From contig CANKEI010000025.1 of NCBI GenBank assembly GCA_947481115.1, positions 1-14,536 of the forward strand: a stretch of 14,536 bases of DNA. Reading direction: 5' to 3'. Position 1 is the first letter of the stretch. Each line of letters starts with the position of its first letter. Below the pieces are notes generated by a model, which was not told the origin of the DNA, ran no database searches, and saw only the letters and a list, made by a program, of their open reading frames with translations. Source of the DNA: a bacterium. GTDB lineage: Bacteria > Babelota > Babeliae > Babelales > JABDEC01. Positions 7,324-14,452 of the stretch are shown here, piece by piece. Made by a program: the position numbers and the translations under genes.

Positions 7324-9846
7324 ATGACCAACTATCTAGTGCATGAAATCGAAAAGAAATGGCAAACTATCTGGGCTAAAAATAATCCCATCTATAGTTA
7401 CCAATTAACTGATAAAACTAAAAAATATTATTGTTTAGATATGTTCCCATACCCTTCGGGTGCTGGTTTACATGTCGGCCATTGGCGGGGCTATGTTTTG
7501 TCAGACGTCTATGCCCGTATAAAATTATTAGAAGGTTATAATTTATTGCACCCCATGGGCTGGGATGCTTTTGGCTTACCAGCCGAAAATGACGCGATCA
7601 AGAAAAATATTCAGCCCAAAATTAGCACGGCCAGTAATATAGCCAACTTTAAAACACAGCTTCAGGCTACTGGCGCGATCTATAACTGGGATAAAGAGCT
7701 CGACACTACTGATCCAGAATATTATAAATGGACGCAGTGGATCTTCTTGCAGATGTTTAACGCCGGCTTAGCTTATGAAGATTTTGCGGCCATTAACTGG
7801 TGTCCATCTTGTTTAACTGGTTTAGCCAATGAAGAAGTCGTCAACGGTAACTGTGAGCGCTGCGGCACATTAACTATGCAAAAAAATGTCCGCCAATGGA
7901 TCTTAAAAATTACAGATTACGCTGAGCAATTATTAACCGGCTTAGATAATTTACCCCACTGGCCCGAGAACGTTAAAACTATGCAACGTAACTGGATTGG
8001 CAAAAGTGAAGGTCTATTATTTTCTGCAAAAGTGCAGGATCTAGATTTAGATCTTCAAACTTTTAGTGCCCATTTTGAAGCATTCGCAGCAGACAGCTTT
8101 GTCGTAATAGCACCTGATCATAAATTACTAAAAACTTTAACAACTGGTATTTCAAACCAAGCTGAAATCTTAGAATTTTGTGAAAAAATTATAGCTGAAC
8201 GCGCACGTGATAAATATCTCGCAGACAAACAAGTTTTCGATCAACCAGATAAAAATATAAATAAAAATAATACTCTCGATAAAAATATTTCTGGTATTTT
8301 TACGGGCCGTTACCTAGAAGATCCAATTTCTGGTGAAAATTTACCAATCTGGGTAGCCAGTTTTGCGATTGCTGATTATGGTACCGGCATCGTGAAATGT
8401 TCTGCACATGATCCACGTGATTTTGCCTTTGCTAAAAAATATCATATTCCATTAAAAGTAGCTTTAGTACCAGAAATTTTAAAACCAGAAGACTTACAAT
8501 TACAGCAACAAGTTAAAAACTTAGAAATCTGTTTTTCTGATATGCAAACTGGCATCTTATTAGCACCAGCTGAATTTGCCGGTCAACGGGCTAGCGCTTG
8601 TCGTACTGAGATTATGGCTTATTGTGAGCGTAAAAATTATGCTACCAAAAAAGTTTCATATAGATTACGCGATTGGGTTTTTTCACGCCAAAGATATTGG
8701 GGTGAACCAATTCCACTAGTACACTGCGCTACTTGTGGCGTAGTTCCAGTACCCGAAGATCAACTACCCATTAGATTACCTGAAGTCGACCAATATCAGC
8801 CTACTGGCACTGGCGAATCGCCATTAGCGGCCATTACGGACTGGGTTAACACTAGTTGTCCTAAGTGTACCGGGCCGGCTAAACGTGAAACTAATACTAT
8901 GCCACAATGGGCTGGCTCTTGCTGGTATTTTTTAAGATATCCTAATCCAGCTTTAACCGATCGACCATTTGATCCACAAGATCTAAAATTCTGGTTACCA
9001 GTTGATCTCTATGTCGGCGGTATTGAACATGCGATTTTACATTTATTGTATGCCAGATTTTATATTAAAGTTTTGCATGATCTAAAATATTTAGAATTTA
9101 ATGAACCATTTACTCAACTATTTAATCAGGGCATGGTTTGCAAACTTTCCGAAAAATCTGGCTTAGTTGAAAAAATGTCTAAATCTAAAGGCAACGTAGT
9201 TAATCCAGATGAGATTGTACAAGCTGTTGGCTCTGATGCGCTACGCCTGTATATTTTATTTATGGGTCCCCCAGAATTAGATTGTGAATGGCAAGATGCT
9301 GGCCTAGAAGGACTAAAGCGTTTCTTGCAAAGATTGTGGAACTTTTTCACTGATCCTAAAAATTTAGTTTTGGAATCACAAGAAATTGAGCAGTCACTTA
9401 GAGCTACGCACAAATTAATTAGAAATTTTCAAGAGCGTTTAAATAATTTCAAGCCTAATACGGCAATTTCGGCTTATATGGAATGGCTAAATTATATCCA
9501 AGAACATAATTTGCAAATTAGTAAAACTAGCTTAGAAAAACTGTTAATTTTAATTAGTACTATGGCACCCCATTTTGCGAGCGAACTCTTAGAGCAATTG
9601 CTTAACAAGTCACTCGATAATTGCACCTGGCCAACTTTTGATCCAACACTAACTATCGAAAACCAAGCCGAAGTAATTGTCCAGATCAATGGCAAACTCC
9701 GGGGCCGCTTAACTGTCCCAATTAATAGCACACAATTAACTGTAGAACATTTAGCCCAAAGCTTAATTGACAAATGGTTAGGGCAGCAGCAGATTGTAAA
9801 AATTATCTTTGTGCCTAACAAGATTATTAATTTTGTGATTAAGTAA
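7324..9846 (+). CDS. leuS: Leucyl-tRNA synthetase
   Basis: This 840-residue protein is close to full length for bacterial LeuRS (about 860). The class I signatures are HVGH (50-53, after MFPYPSGAGL) and KMSKS (617-621, followed by KGNVVNPDEIV). Two Cys4 zinc ribbons are visible: C160/C163/C177/C180 and C468/C471/C512/C515. The CP1 editing domain spans roughly 225-415 and keeps the HDPRD segment (362-366). The expected threonine-rich TTRPDT peptide before VVIAPDH is replaced by SAHFEA (248-253). The anticodon-binding helical domain and the C-terminal domain (VIVQINGKLRGRL ... FVPNKIINFVIK) are complete. It charges tRNA-Leu in the cytoplasm. It follows a pseudogene by 26 bp, has no strong ribosome binding site, and I see no clear promoter or terminator next to it. 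Confidence 0.97.
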   Translation: MTNYLVHEIEKKWQTIWAKNNPIYSYQLTDKTKKYYCLDMFPYPSGAGLHVGHWRGYVLSDVYARIKLLEGYNLLHPMGWDAFGLPAENDAIKKNIQPKISTASNIANFKTQLQATGAIYNWDKELDTTDPEYYKWTQWIFLQMFNAGLAYEDFAAINWCPSCLTGLANEEVVNGNCERCGTLTMQKNVRQWILKITDYAEQLLTGLDNLPHWPENVKTMQRNWIGKSEGLLFSAKVQDLDLDLQTFSAHFEAFAADSFVVIAPDHKLLKTLTTGISNQAEILEFCEKIIAERARDKYLADKQVFDQPDKNINKNNTLDKNISGIFTGRYLEDPISGENLPIWVASFAIADYGTGIVKCSAHDPRDFAFAKKYHIPLKVALVPEILKPEDLQLQQQVKNLEICFSDMQTGILLAPAEFAGQRASACRTEIMAYCERKNYATKKVSYRLRDWVFSRQRYWGEPIPLVHCATCGVVPVPEDQLPIRLPEVDQYQPTGTGESPLAAITDWVNTSCPKCTGPAKRETNTMPQWAGSCWYFLRYPNPALTDRPFDPQDLKFWLPVDLYVGGIEHAILHLLYARFYIKVLHDLKYLEFNEPFTQLFNQGMVCKLSEKSGLVEKMSKSKGNVVNPDEIVQAVGSDALRLYILFMGPPELDCEWQDAGLEGLKRFLQRLWNFFTDPKNLVLESQEIEQSLRATHKLIRNFQERLNNFKPNTAISAYMEWLNYIQEHNLQISKTSLEKLLILISTMAPHFASELLEQLLNKSLDNCTWPTFDPTLTIENQAEVIVQINGKLRGRLTVPINSTQLTVEHLAQSLIDKWLGQQQIVKIIFVPNKIINFVIK

Positions 9847-9861
9847 CCCGAGAAAATTTAT

Positions 9862-10086
9862 ATGGTAATTTTTCAACGTGCTGCCACTAGTAAAATTTTA
9901 GAGAGTGCAAAATATTTTCCGGTAATTGCAATTTTGGGACCACGCCAATCTGGTAAAACTACCTTAGCGCAGATTATTTTCCAGCACCATCGCTATCTCT
10001 CTTTAGAAGATCTAGATTTGCATGCCGAAGCCCAACATGGGGCCGCTATTTCCAGCGACCCCATTAAAATATCTAAAATTAATTAA
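9862..10086 (+). pseudogene. Truncated AAA ATPase (AAA_14/DUF4143-type), N-terminal remnant
   Basis: The 74-residue frame reads FQRAATSKILESAKYFPVIA then ILGPRQSGKTTLAQIIF, with a Walker A motif (GPRQSGKT), and RYLSLEDLDLHAEA, the next conserved segment of this ATPase family. After about residue 56 the family pattern stops and 18 unrelated residues lead to a TAA. Intact proteins have about 380 residues, so Walker B and the DUF4143 part are gone. It begins 15 bp after leuS with no good ribosome binding site. Its Walker A context (LGPRQSGKTT) differs from that of the remnant at 6240 (LRGARQVGKT), so the two come from different subfamilies rather than from one split gene. It may still be translated from the leuS mRNA, but a functional product is unlikely. 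Confidence 0.75.
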
Positions 10087-10116
10087 ATTAAAACTAATAA
10101 AAGTCTGTTTTAATTT
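10085..10116. terminator. A/T-rich hairpin between convergent genes
   Basis: Perfect 10-bp arms (AAATTAAAAC at 10085-10094, GTTTTAATTT at 10107-10116) enclose a 12-nt loop. It directly follows the ATPase remnant and touches the stop codon of the minus-strand gene at 10116. The stem has only one G-C pair, so it is a weak terminator candidate for leuS-direction transcription. Confidence 0.35.
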
Positions 10117-10646
10117 TAACTTTTAGCGCCATATACATCTCTACCAGCAACTGCTAACTTAGCATCGATATATACAATTTCAGCGCTTAATTTAGCAATT
10201 AAATTTTGATCTTTATGTCGAGCTGGCTTATCTAGTTCAATCTTTAATTTACGCTCAACTGCTGCTCGTTCTAATTTTAACTTAACTTGGCTAGTGATTT
10301 TATCTAATCTAGCACGTTCCTCAGCCGTCAATACATAAGCACCATCTGATTCTTCCCCAGAACCATCTGACCTAGAACCATCGGGACTAGGCGCTGCCGC
10401 AGACGCCATCGACTCTAATAAATTTAAATGTTCAAGTTCACTTAATAATACAGCAATCCGACTAGCATCATCACGTGAGAAAACACCGCGTGGCTTAGCT
10501 TCTCGCTCAGCTCTTTCTGTCTCGTTGTGCATTTTACGCAATCTTCTTTGTGCAGGGCTAAGCGCATCGAGTTCCGCTGTATCAATGGCAAACATGTTCG
10601 CATTAATTGCACACAATAAACTTAACGCAAATATTTTTTTCAACAT
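10116..10646 (-). CDS. Small secreted helical protein sharing a C-terminal motif with its neighbours
   Basis: This 176-residue protein starts with a clear signal peptide (MLKKIFALSLLCAINANMFA, cleavage near residue 20). A strong GGAGG (10653-10657) lies 6 nt before the ATG. Two charged, probably helical segments (about 24-80 and 106-166) flank a Ser/Gly/Asp-rich linker (83-103) containing SPDGSRSDGSG. The second segment aligns with the C-terminus of the neighbouring 592-residue protein: HKDQNLIAKLSAEIVYIDAKL here, NKDEQLIARLTEKLRLISEKL there. The first segment shows a weaker copy (SRDDASRIAVLLSELEHLNL), suggesting an internal duplication of a helical hairpin. I recognise no known family. With its own leader and a possible promoter it may be expressed separately from the two large paralogues upstream. 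Likely location: periplasm, surface or outside the cell. Confidence 0.8.
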   Translation of the reverse strand: MLKKIFALSLLCAINANMFAIDTAELDALSPAQRRLRKMHNETERAEREAKPRGVFSRDDASRIAVLLSELEHLNLLESMASAAAPSPDGSRSDGSGEESDGAYVLTAEERARLDKITSQVKLKLERAAVERKLKIELDKPARHKDQNLIAKLSAEIVYIDAKLAVAGRDVYGAKS

Positions 10647-10658
10647 ATTAAACCTCCA

Positions 10659-10691
10659 AATAATAAATATTTAACTTGACTATTTATTATT
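10659..10691 (-). promoter_or_regulatory. A/T-only hairpin in the leader next to the ribosome binding site
   Basis: Perfect 11-bp arms (10659-10669 and 10681-10691) enclose an 11-nt loop. On the minus-strand mRNA the stem ends one base before the GGAGG at 10653-10657. It may stabilise the 5' end or influence ribosome access. It could also be a weak terminator for the upstream gene ending at 10739, or only a product of base composition. Confidence 0.35.
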
Positions 10692-10707
10692 AAATTATAG
10701 TTAATTA

Positions 10708-10716
10708 ATTATACCA
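10708..10716 (-). promoter_or_regulatory. Extended -10 promoter candidate for the small secreted protein
   Basis: The minus strand reads TGGTATAAT, an extended -10 element (TGn plus TATAAT), about 62 nt before the ATG at 10646. No good -35 is visible, which extended -10 promoters tolerate. Transcripts would include the hairpin at 10659-10691. Confidence 0.35.
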
Positions 10717-10738
10717 AATCATTCGATCATATAATTTT

Positions 10739-12517
10739 TTAGTGCCCCAATTTTTCAGATATAAGTCGTAATTTTTCAGTTAATCGAGCAATTAATTGTT
10801 CATCTTTATTTCTGATTTTTCTCGATTCTGTTGTCAATTGAGCATCTACTACAGATCGTAATTGTGTCAATTTAATACCTTGAAGTGCTGCTATTTCAGC
10901 TATTTCTTTAGATGTTAATATATCTGTTGCTACACTTGCCGAACCACCTGATCCACTACCGCCACTAGTTGCACTGGCTGCTGCTGGAGCTGCTGTTGCT
11001 GGCGTTGCTGTGGGTGTTGGCATACCTGTTGGAGCTGCACTGGCCATTGGCACAGGACCTGTTGGACCTGATCCATCTGGACTGCCGGCCGCACTGGCTG
11101 CTGGGGCTGGCGCTGCTGCTGGGGCTGGCGCTGCTGCTGGAGGAGGAGTTACTGAAGGTGTTGGCGCTGCTGCCGCTGCTGGTGCCGATTTAGATTTATA
11201 CCATGCCCACTGACTATGTGGTCGGATAGATCTCTGCCTTATTGCTATTTTTGTATAAAAATCAAACGATTCTGAATACTTATCAATTAATCCGCTCAGA
11301 TAGTCTTGCAAATTTTGCCCATCTATAACTTCTTTTTTCAATTGCGCCACTATTAAGCTATCGATCAAATTTTCTTCTTGATCTTCTTCTAAATCATCAT
11401 CATCATCCCAATCAACACTCTTAGATTTTTTTGGAATTCTTTTTTCAGCTTCTATTACAGCCTTATTTCGAATTTCTGCAAGTTTAGTTTTGATATATTC
11501 TTCTGCATCTGCTGCTGATTCTATTGGCTTTGGGCCTGCACTAGATGCTGTACCTTTAGATGTACCAGTTGGCTCACCAGCGGCTGCTTTAGCAGCTCTA
11601 ACTCTAGCAGCTTCTGCTGCCTGCTCCGCCACACTTGACACTGGAGCTGCGGCTCCACCACCTGATCCAGATCCACCTCCACCACTACCTGAACTAGCTG
11701 CTGCTTCAAAAATTATCTCTTCAATTAAACCTTGAGCCAAGGCAAATTCTTGCGCTAAGCGCTCAACTTCTTTATCATTATCTATGATTGCAGGATTTTT
11801 TTCAGCTATATCGCTTTTAATGCGCATGCGTTCCAAACCGTTTAGATCTTTAAAATGCCTAACTCTAGGCGTAGCACTACCGCCACCGCCACCTGAAGCA
11901 CCACCTGATCCGGATCCACCAACAAAATCTTTAATTGCGATAGATGCTACATATTTCTGACTCTCACGATCTACCCAAGCGTCAGGCTTAGTACCACCAA
12001 CTTTTAAAATACTTAACATTAATACAAAACCTACTGGGGTAATTTTTCTATCTTGTAATTTAGCAATATCAGCTTGTCCACCAGGCGTGGCTAACCAAGC
12101 TCTAAAATTTTCCGTAATTTTATTAGATGCAACATCTGGATTATTAGTTATCACATTATCCAGGACACGATTAACCCAATCAGTACCAGTAGCTGCTCCT
12201 GACGATTCTATAGCTGCTAGAGCTGCATCTATCGCTACTATTTTAGCAGCTTTATCTGAAAAACTGGCTGGAGCTAGCTTGGTTAAAGCTTTGACTAAAT
12301 AATTTATCACTAACATATTACTAGCTTTATCAGCTGCAAACAGCGTCCTAATATTAGCTATGGCAGCAGCTTTATCAGCCGCACTAGCAGTACTAGAGTC
12401 TATAATTGCTACTGACGGCACATAATCTATATATTTGTGCGCTAGTACAGTTGTACTAATAGATAGCAATAAGCCTAACACTAATAATTTTAAGCTAGCA
12501 CTGCGATTTACTACCAT
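10739..12517 (-). CDS. Secreted multi-segment helical/low-complexity protein, paralogue A
   Basis: The 592-residue protein begins at ATG 12517, chosen because GGAG at 12527-12530 is 9 nt upstream; a TTG at 12544 would place extra charged residues before the signal peptide. The signal peptide ends after VLA (26). Four segments are shared with the protein encoded at 12591-14414: D1 (27-104, nearly identical), D2 (113-199; WV..L...P then KITPVGF and DRESQKY), D3 (219-270; HFKDL then KSDIAEK and LAQEFALAQGLIEEI) and D4 (about 335-445; LSGLIDKY). The linkers are Gly/Ser-rich (200-216, 275-290), acidic (DDDDD at 371-375) and Ala/Pro-rich (446-515). The C-terminus (533-592) is a charged helix with NKDEQLIARL, shared with the small protein at 10116. 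I recognise no known domain or catalytic motif. Export and a scaffold or effector-like role are inferred. Confidence 0.85.
   Translation of the reverse strand: MVVNRSASLKLLVLGLLLSISTTVLAHKYIDYVPSVAIIDSSTASAADKAAAIANIRTLFAADKASNMLVINYLVKALTKLAPASFSDKAAKIVAIDAALAAIESSGAATGTDWVNRVLDNVITNNPDVASNKITENFRAWLATPGGQADIAKLQDRKITPVGFVLMLSILKVGGTKPDAWVDRESQKYVASIAIKDFVGGSGSGGASGGGGGSATPRVRHFKDLNGLERMRIKSDIAEKNPAIIDNDKEVERLAQEFALAQGLIEEIIFEAAASSGSGGGGSGSGGGAAAPVSSVAEQAAEAARVRAAKAAAGEPTGTSKGTASSAGPKPIESAADAEEYIKTKLAEIRNKAVIEAEKRIPKKSKSVDWDDDDDLEEDQEENLIDSLIVAQLKKEVIDGQNLQDYLSGLIDKYSESFDFYTKIAIRQRSIRPHSQWAWYKSKSAPAAAAAPTPSVTPPPAAAPAPAAAPAPAASAAGSPDGSGPTGPVPMASAAPTGMPTPTATPATAAPAAASATSGGSGSGGSASVATDILTSKEIAEIAALQGIKLTQLRSVVDAQLTTESRKIRNKDEQLIARLTEKLRLISEKLGH
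11101..11140. repeat. 18-bp tandem repeat, two perfect copies
   Basis: Units at 11101-11118 and 11119-11136 are identical and the next 4 bases continue the pattern. On the minus strand they encode the alternating Ala/Pro linker (PAAAPA periods) of the 592-residue secreted protein. Confidence 0.8.
11393..11407. repeat. Trinucleotide run (GAT)5 on the minus strand
   Basis: Five ATC triplets on the plus strand encode five Asp (residues 371-375) in the 592-residue secreted protein. The length matches the run at 149-163. Confidence 0.6.
12231..12420. repeat. Long direct repeat, copy 1 (paralogue domain D1)
   Basis: This 190-bp segment matches 14083-14272 in the same orientation at an offset of 1852 bp, with 5 mismatches and no gaps. 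It encodes most of the N-terminal domain D1 just after the signal peptide of the 592-residue protein. Confidence 0.95.
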
Positions 12518-12553
12518 CTTGACTTTCTCCAAATTAACTGACAAATACTGCTA

Positions 12554-12582
12554 ATTTAAATCCCATTAAATATTCTAATCAA
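12554..12582 (-). promoter_or_regulatory. Possible promoter of paralogue A
   Basis: On the minus strand TTGATT (12577-12582) and TTAAAT (12554-12559) are 17 nt apart, in the short gap between the two paralogous genes and 37 nt before ATG 12517. The gap is small enough that co-transcription with the upstream paralogue is also possible. Confidence 0.35.
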
Positions 12583-12590
12583 AGACCACC

Positions 12591-14414
12591 CTAACTACTC
12601 TTTAAAGTACTTAAGACTGTCTCTATCGATGCTAATCGACCTACTTGTGCCCTAGTTAAGGCTTTACCACCTGCTACTATAGCGTCTAAGATAGCTTTTT
12701 GACGTTCTAAATCTTTAATTTTAGCATCCCGTTGTTTTAATGACATACTACCACCATCTTTGGATGCTACTGGAGCGGCCATAGCTGGATCTGTACTTGC
12801 TGCTGCTGCACCTGAAAAAGTTGATGTAGGACTAGGGCTAGTTGACGATGCTGCACTTTCCTCAGGGGATGGCGATTTATGACGCCTATTCCAACTTCTA
12901 ATAGCGCCATATGTAAATGTATTCGAACCTAATTTTTTATTTAAACGCTCATCTTTACCAGTAGCATAAGTATCAATTAAGTTGCTTAATCTTTTAGCTG
13001 CATTAGAGTCTGGTGCTAATTTCTCAGTTTTTTCGATGGCCGCTGAATCTATAAAAGCTGCTAGAAGTTCAGTTAAGTCTTGTTCGACTTGCTCTGCTAC
13101 CAATTCTGCAGCAGTTTTTGGTGCTGCGCTTGTTGATCCACCACTGCTACCTGATTCACCTGCAGCTGGTGATACAACAACTTTTGGCTTAGCTGTAATA
13201 TCAGTAATTAAACCAGCATCTAAGGCTTTTTGACGTGCCAATAGAAGCACTTCTTTGGGCATTGGCATAGCACTAGCATCTTTAGCTTTAATTTCTGATT
13301 CTATGTCAGCTTTTAGCTTATCTCTGGTTATTTTTGATAAATCTTCAAAATATTGAACTGGGCCCGTAGATCCTGATCCATCTGTTGTAGCGCCACCACC
13401 ACCTAAGCCGCTTGCTGCGCTAGCACCACTACTACTCGTTCCAGTTGCAGCAGCACTAAATGCTGCTTTAATTGTTTCTGAAGTTGAATATTTTAACTCT
13501 TCACGCTCCAAAAATCCTGGTGGCAGAGGCGATGGAGATTTCAATCTTTTTAAAAGTATTGCGAAACCTTTTGGAGTAATTTTAAGATTTTCTAACTCAA
13601 CTACTTTAGCTTTACCAGCTGTAGTTGCTACCCATTCCATAACAATGGAATTAATAATACCTGGTTTTTCAGCTACTGCTGCCCTCAAGGCATTGTCAAC
13701 CCATGCTATTCCACTTGATAATGTAACCTGCGCACCAGTTTCTACACCATCTGAATTTAACTCATCAACTGTCACACCTAAACTTGAGGCTGGAGCTGCT
13801 GCTGCTGGAGCTGCGCTTGCTGATCCACCACCACCTGAGCCACTACCTGTTGGCGCTACCGGAACCCTTGGCGCTGCTCCTGCTCCTGGAGCTTTGGGCA
13901 CACCACTACCTGTTGGCGCTACCGGAACCCTTGGCGCTGCTCCTGCTGGAGCTTTGGGCACACCACTACCTGTTGGCGCTACCGGAACCCTTGGCGCTGC
14001 TCCTGCTGGAGCTGCGGGGACTGAACTTTTTGCTGCTGCCGCTGGTGTTGGCGCTGCGGGGACTGCACTTAATACAGCTTCGATAGCTACTATTTTAGCA
14101 GCTTTATCTGAAAAACTGGCTGGAACTTGCTTGGCTAAAGCTTTGACTAAATAATTTATCACTAACATATTACTAGCTTTATCAGCTGCAAACAGCGTCC
14201 TAATATTAGCTATGGCAACAGCTTTATCAGCCGCACTAGCAGTACTAGAGTCTATAATTGCTACTGACGGCATATAGTCTGCCTGTTTGTGCGCTAGTAA
14301 ATCACTACTAGCTGATGCTAACAATAGTACTAATACTATTGCTTTACAGCTTAAATCAGTAAAACTACTTGAGCCTGAAAAACTTACTTTTGAAAAAATT
14401 ATATTTTTTAACAT
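12591..14414 (-). CDS. Secreted multi-segment helical/low-complexity protein, paralogue B
   Basis: The 607-residue protein starts at ATG 14414 (a TTG lies one codon earlier); a GGGGG tract 6 nt upstream may act as RBS. The signal peptide is long and ends after LLA (41). D1 (42-116) is nearly identical to that of its paralogue. An insert of about 120 residues follows, with three tandem copies of an APRVPVAPTGSGVPKAP unit (140-192). D2 (238-319; AWVDNAL, KITPKGF, EREELKY), D3 (353-408; YFEDL, LKADI, KEVLLLARQKALDAGLI) and D4 (about 434-515; LSNLIDTYATG, then a basic RSWNRRHKSPSP stretch) follow, separated by Gly/Ser/Ala linkers. The C-terminus (557-605) is a charged helix whose LTRAQVGRLASIETVL resembles the terminal motif of the two downstream proteins. 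No known family is recognised. It is likely exported; function unknown. Confidence 0.85.
   Translation of the reverse strand: MLKNIIFSKVSFSGSSSFTDLSCKAIVLVLLLASASSDLLAHKQADYMPSVAIIDSSTASAADKAVAIANIRTLFAADKASNMLVINYLVKALAKQVPASFSDKAAKIVAIEAVLSAVPAAPTPAAAAKSSVPAAPAGAAPRVPVAPTGSGVPKAPAGAAPRVPVAPTGSGVPKAPGAGAAPRVPVAPTGSGSGGGGSASAAPAAAAPASSLGVTVDELNSDGVETGAQVTLSSGIAWVDNALRAAVAEKPGIINSIVMEWVATTAGKAKVVELENLKITPKGFAILLKRLKSPSPLPPGFLEREELKYSTSETIKAAFSAAATGTSSSGASAASGLGGGGATTDGSGSTGPVQYFEDLSKITRDKLKADIESEIKAKDASAMPMPKEVLLLARQKALDAGLITDITAKPKVVVSPAAGESGSSGGSTSAAPKTAAELVAEQVEQDLTELLAAFIDSAAIEKTEKLAPDSNAAKRLSNLIDTYATGKDERLNKKLGSNTFTYGAIRSWNRRHKSPSPEESAASSTSPSPTSTFSGAAAASTDPAMAAPVASKDGGSMSLKQRDAKIKDLERQKAILDAIVAGGKALTRAQVGRLASIETVLSTLKSS
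13841..14016. repeat. 60/63-bp tandem repeat, about 2.9 copies
   Basis: Copies begin at 13841, 13904 and 13964, all with CACTACCTGTTGGCGC. The first is 63 bp because of one extra codon (TCC-type insertion in the Ala/Pro part); the second is 60 bp; the third diverges after about 14016. They lie in frame and encode a 20-21-residue Pro/Ala/Val/Gly unit in paralogue B, so copy number can vary without a frameshift. Confidence 0.9.
14083..14272. repeat. Long direct repeat, copy 2 (paralogue domain D1)
   Basis: Partner of 12231-12420: 190 bp, 5 mismatches, no gaps, same orientation. It encodes most of domain D1 of the 607-residue protein. Sequence outside this stretch differs much more between the two genes. 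Confidence 0.95.
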
Positions 14415-14446
14415 CAAAAACCCCCAATTATTAACTATAATTTTTA

Positions 14447-14452
14447 ATTATA
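14447..14452 (-). promoter_or_regulatory. Possible -10 box of paralogue B
   Basis: The minus strand reads GATATAAT, with TATAAT at 14447-14452, 32 nt before ATG 14414. No convincing -35 is seen upstream, and the whole region to the window end is A/T-rich, so chance matches are likely. I see no other feature in 14453-14536. Confidence 0.3.

Noticed and set aside
7324..9846. Possible recoding of UGA or another stop
   Set aside because: LeuRS and the channel use TGG for Trp and read through with no internal stops, so the standard code fits.
12518..12544. TTG at 12544 as the start of paralogue A
   Set aside because: It would place VNLEKVK before the signal peptide and would use the GGAG site as coding sequence; ATG 12517 has that GGAG at 9 nt.
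13645..14154. A 169-residue open frame on the plus strand opposite paralogue B
   Set aside because: It is Ala/Gly/Pro low complexity mirroring the repetitive coding strand, has no ribosome site, and overlaps a gene with a signal peptide and conserved domains. Several similar plus-strand frames at 10969-11735 fail for the same reason.
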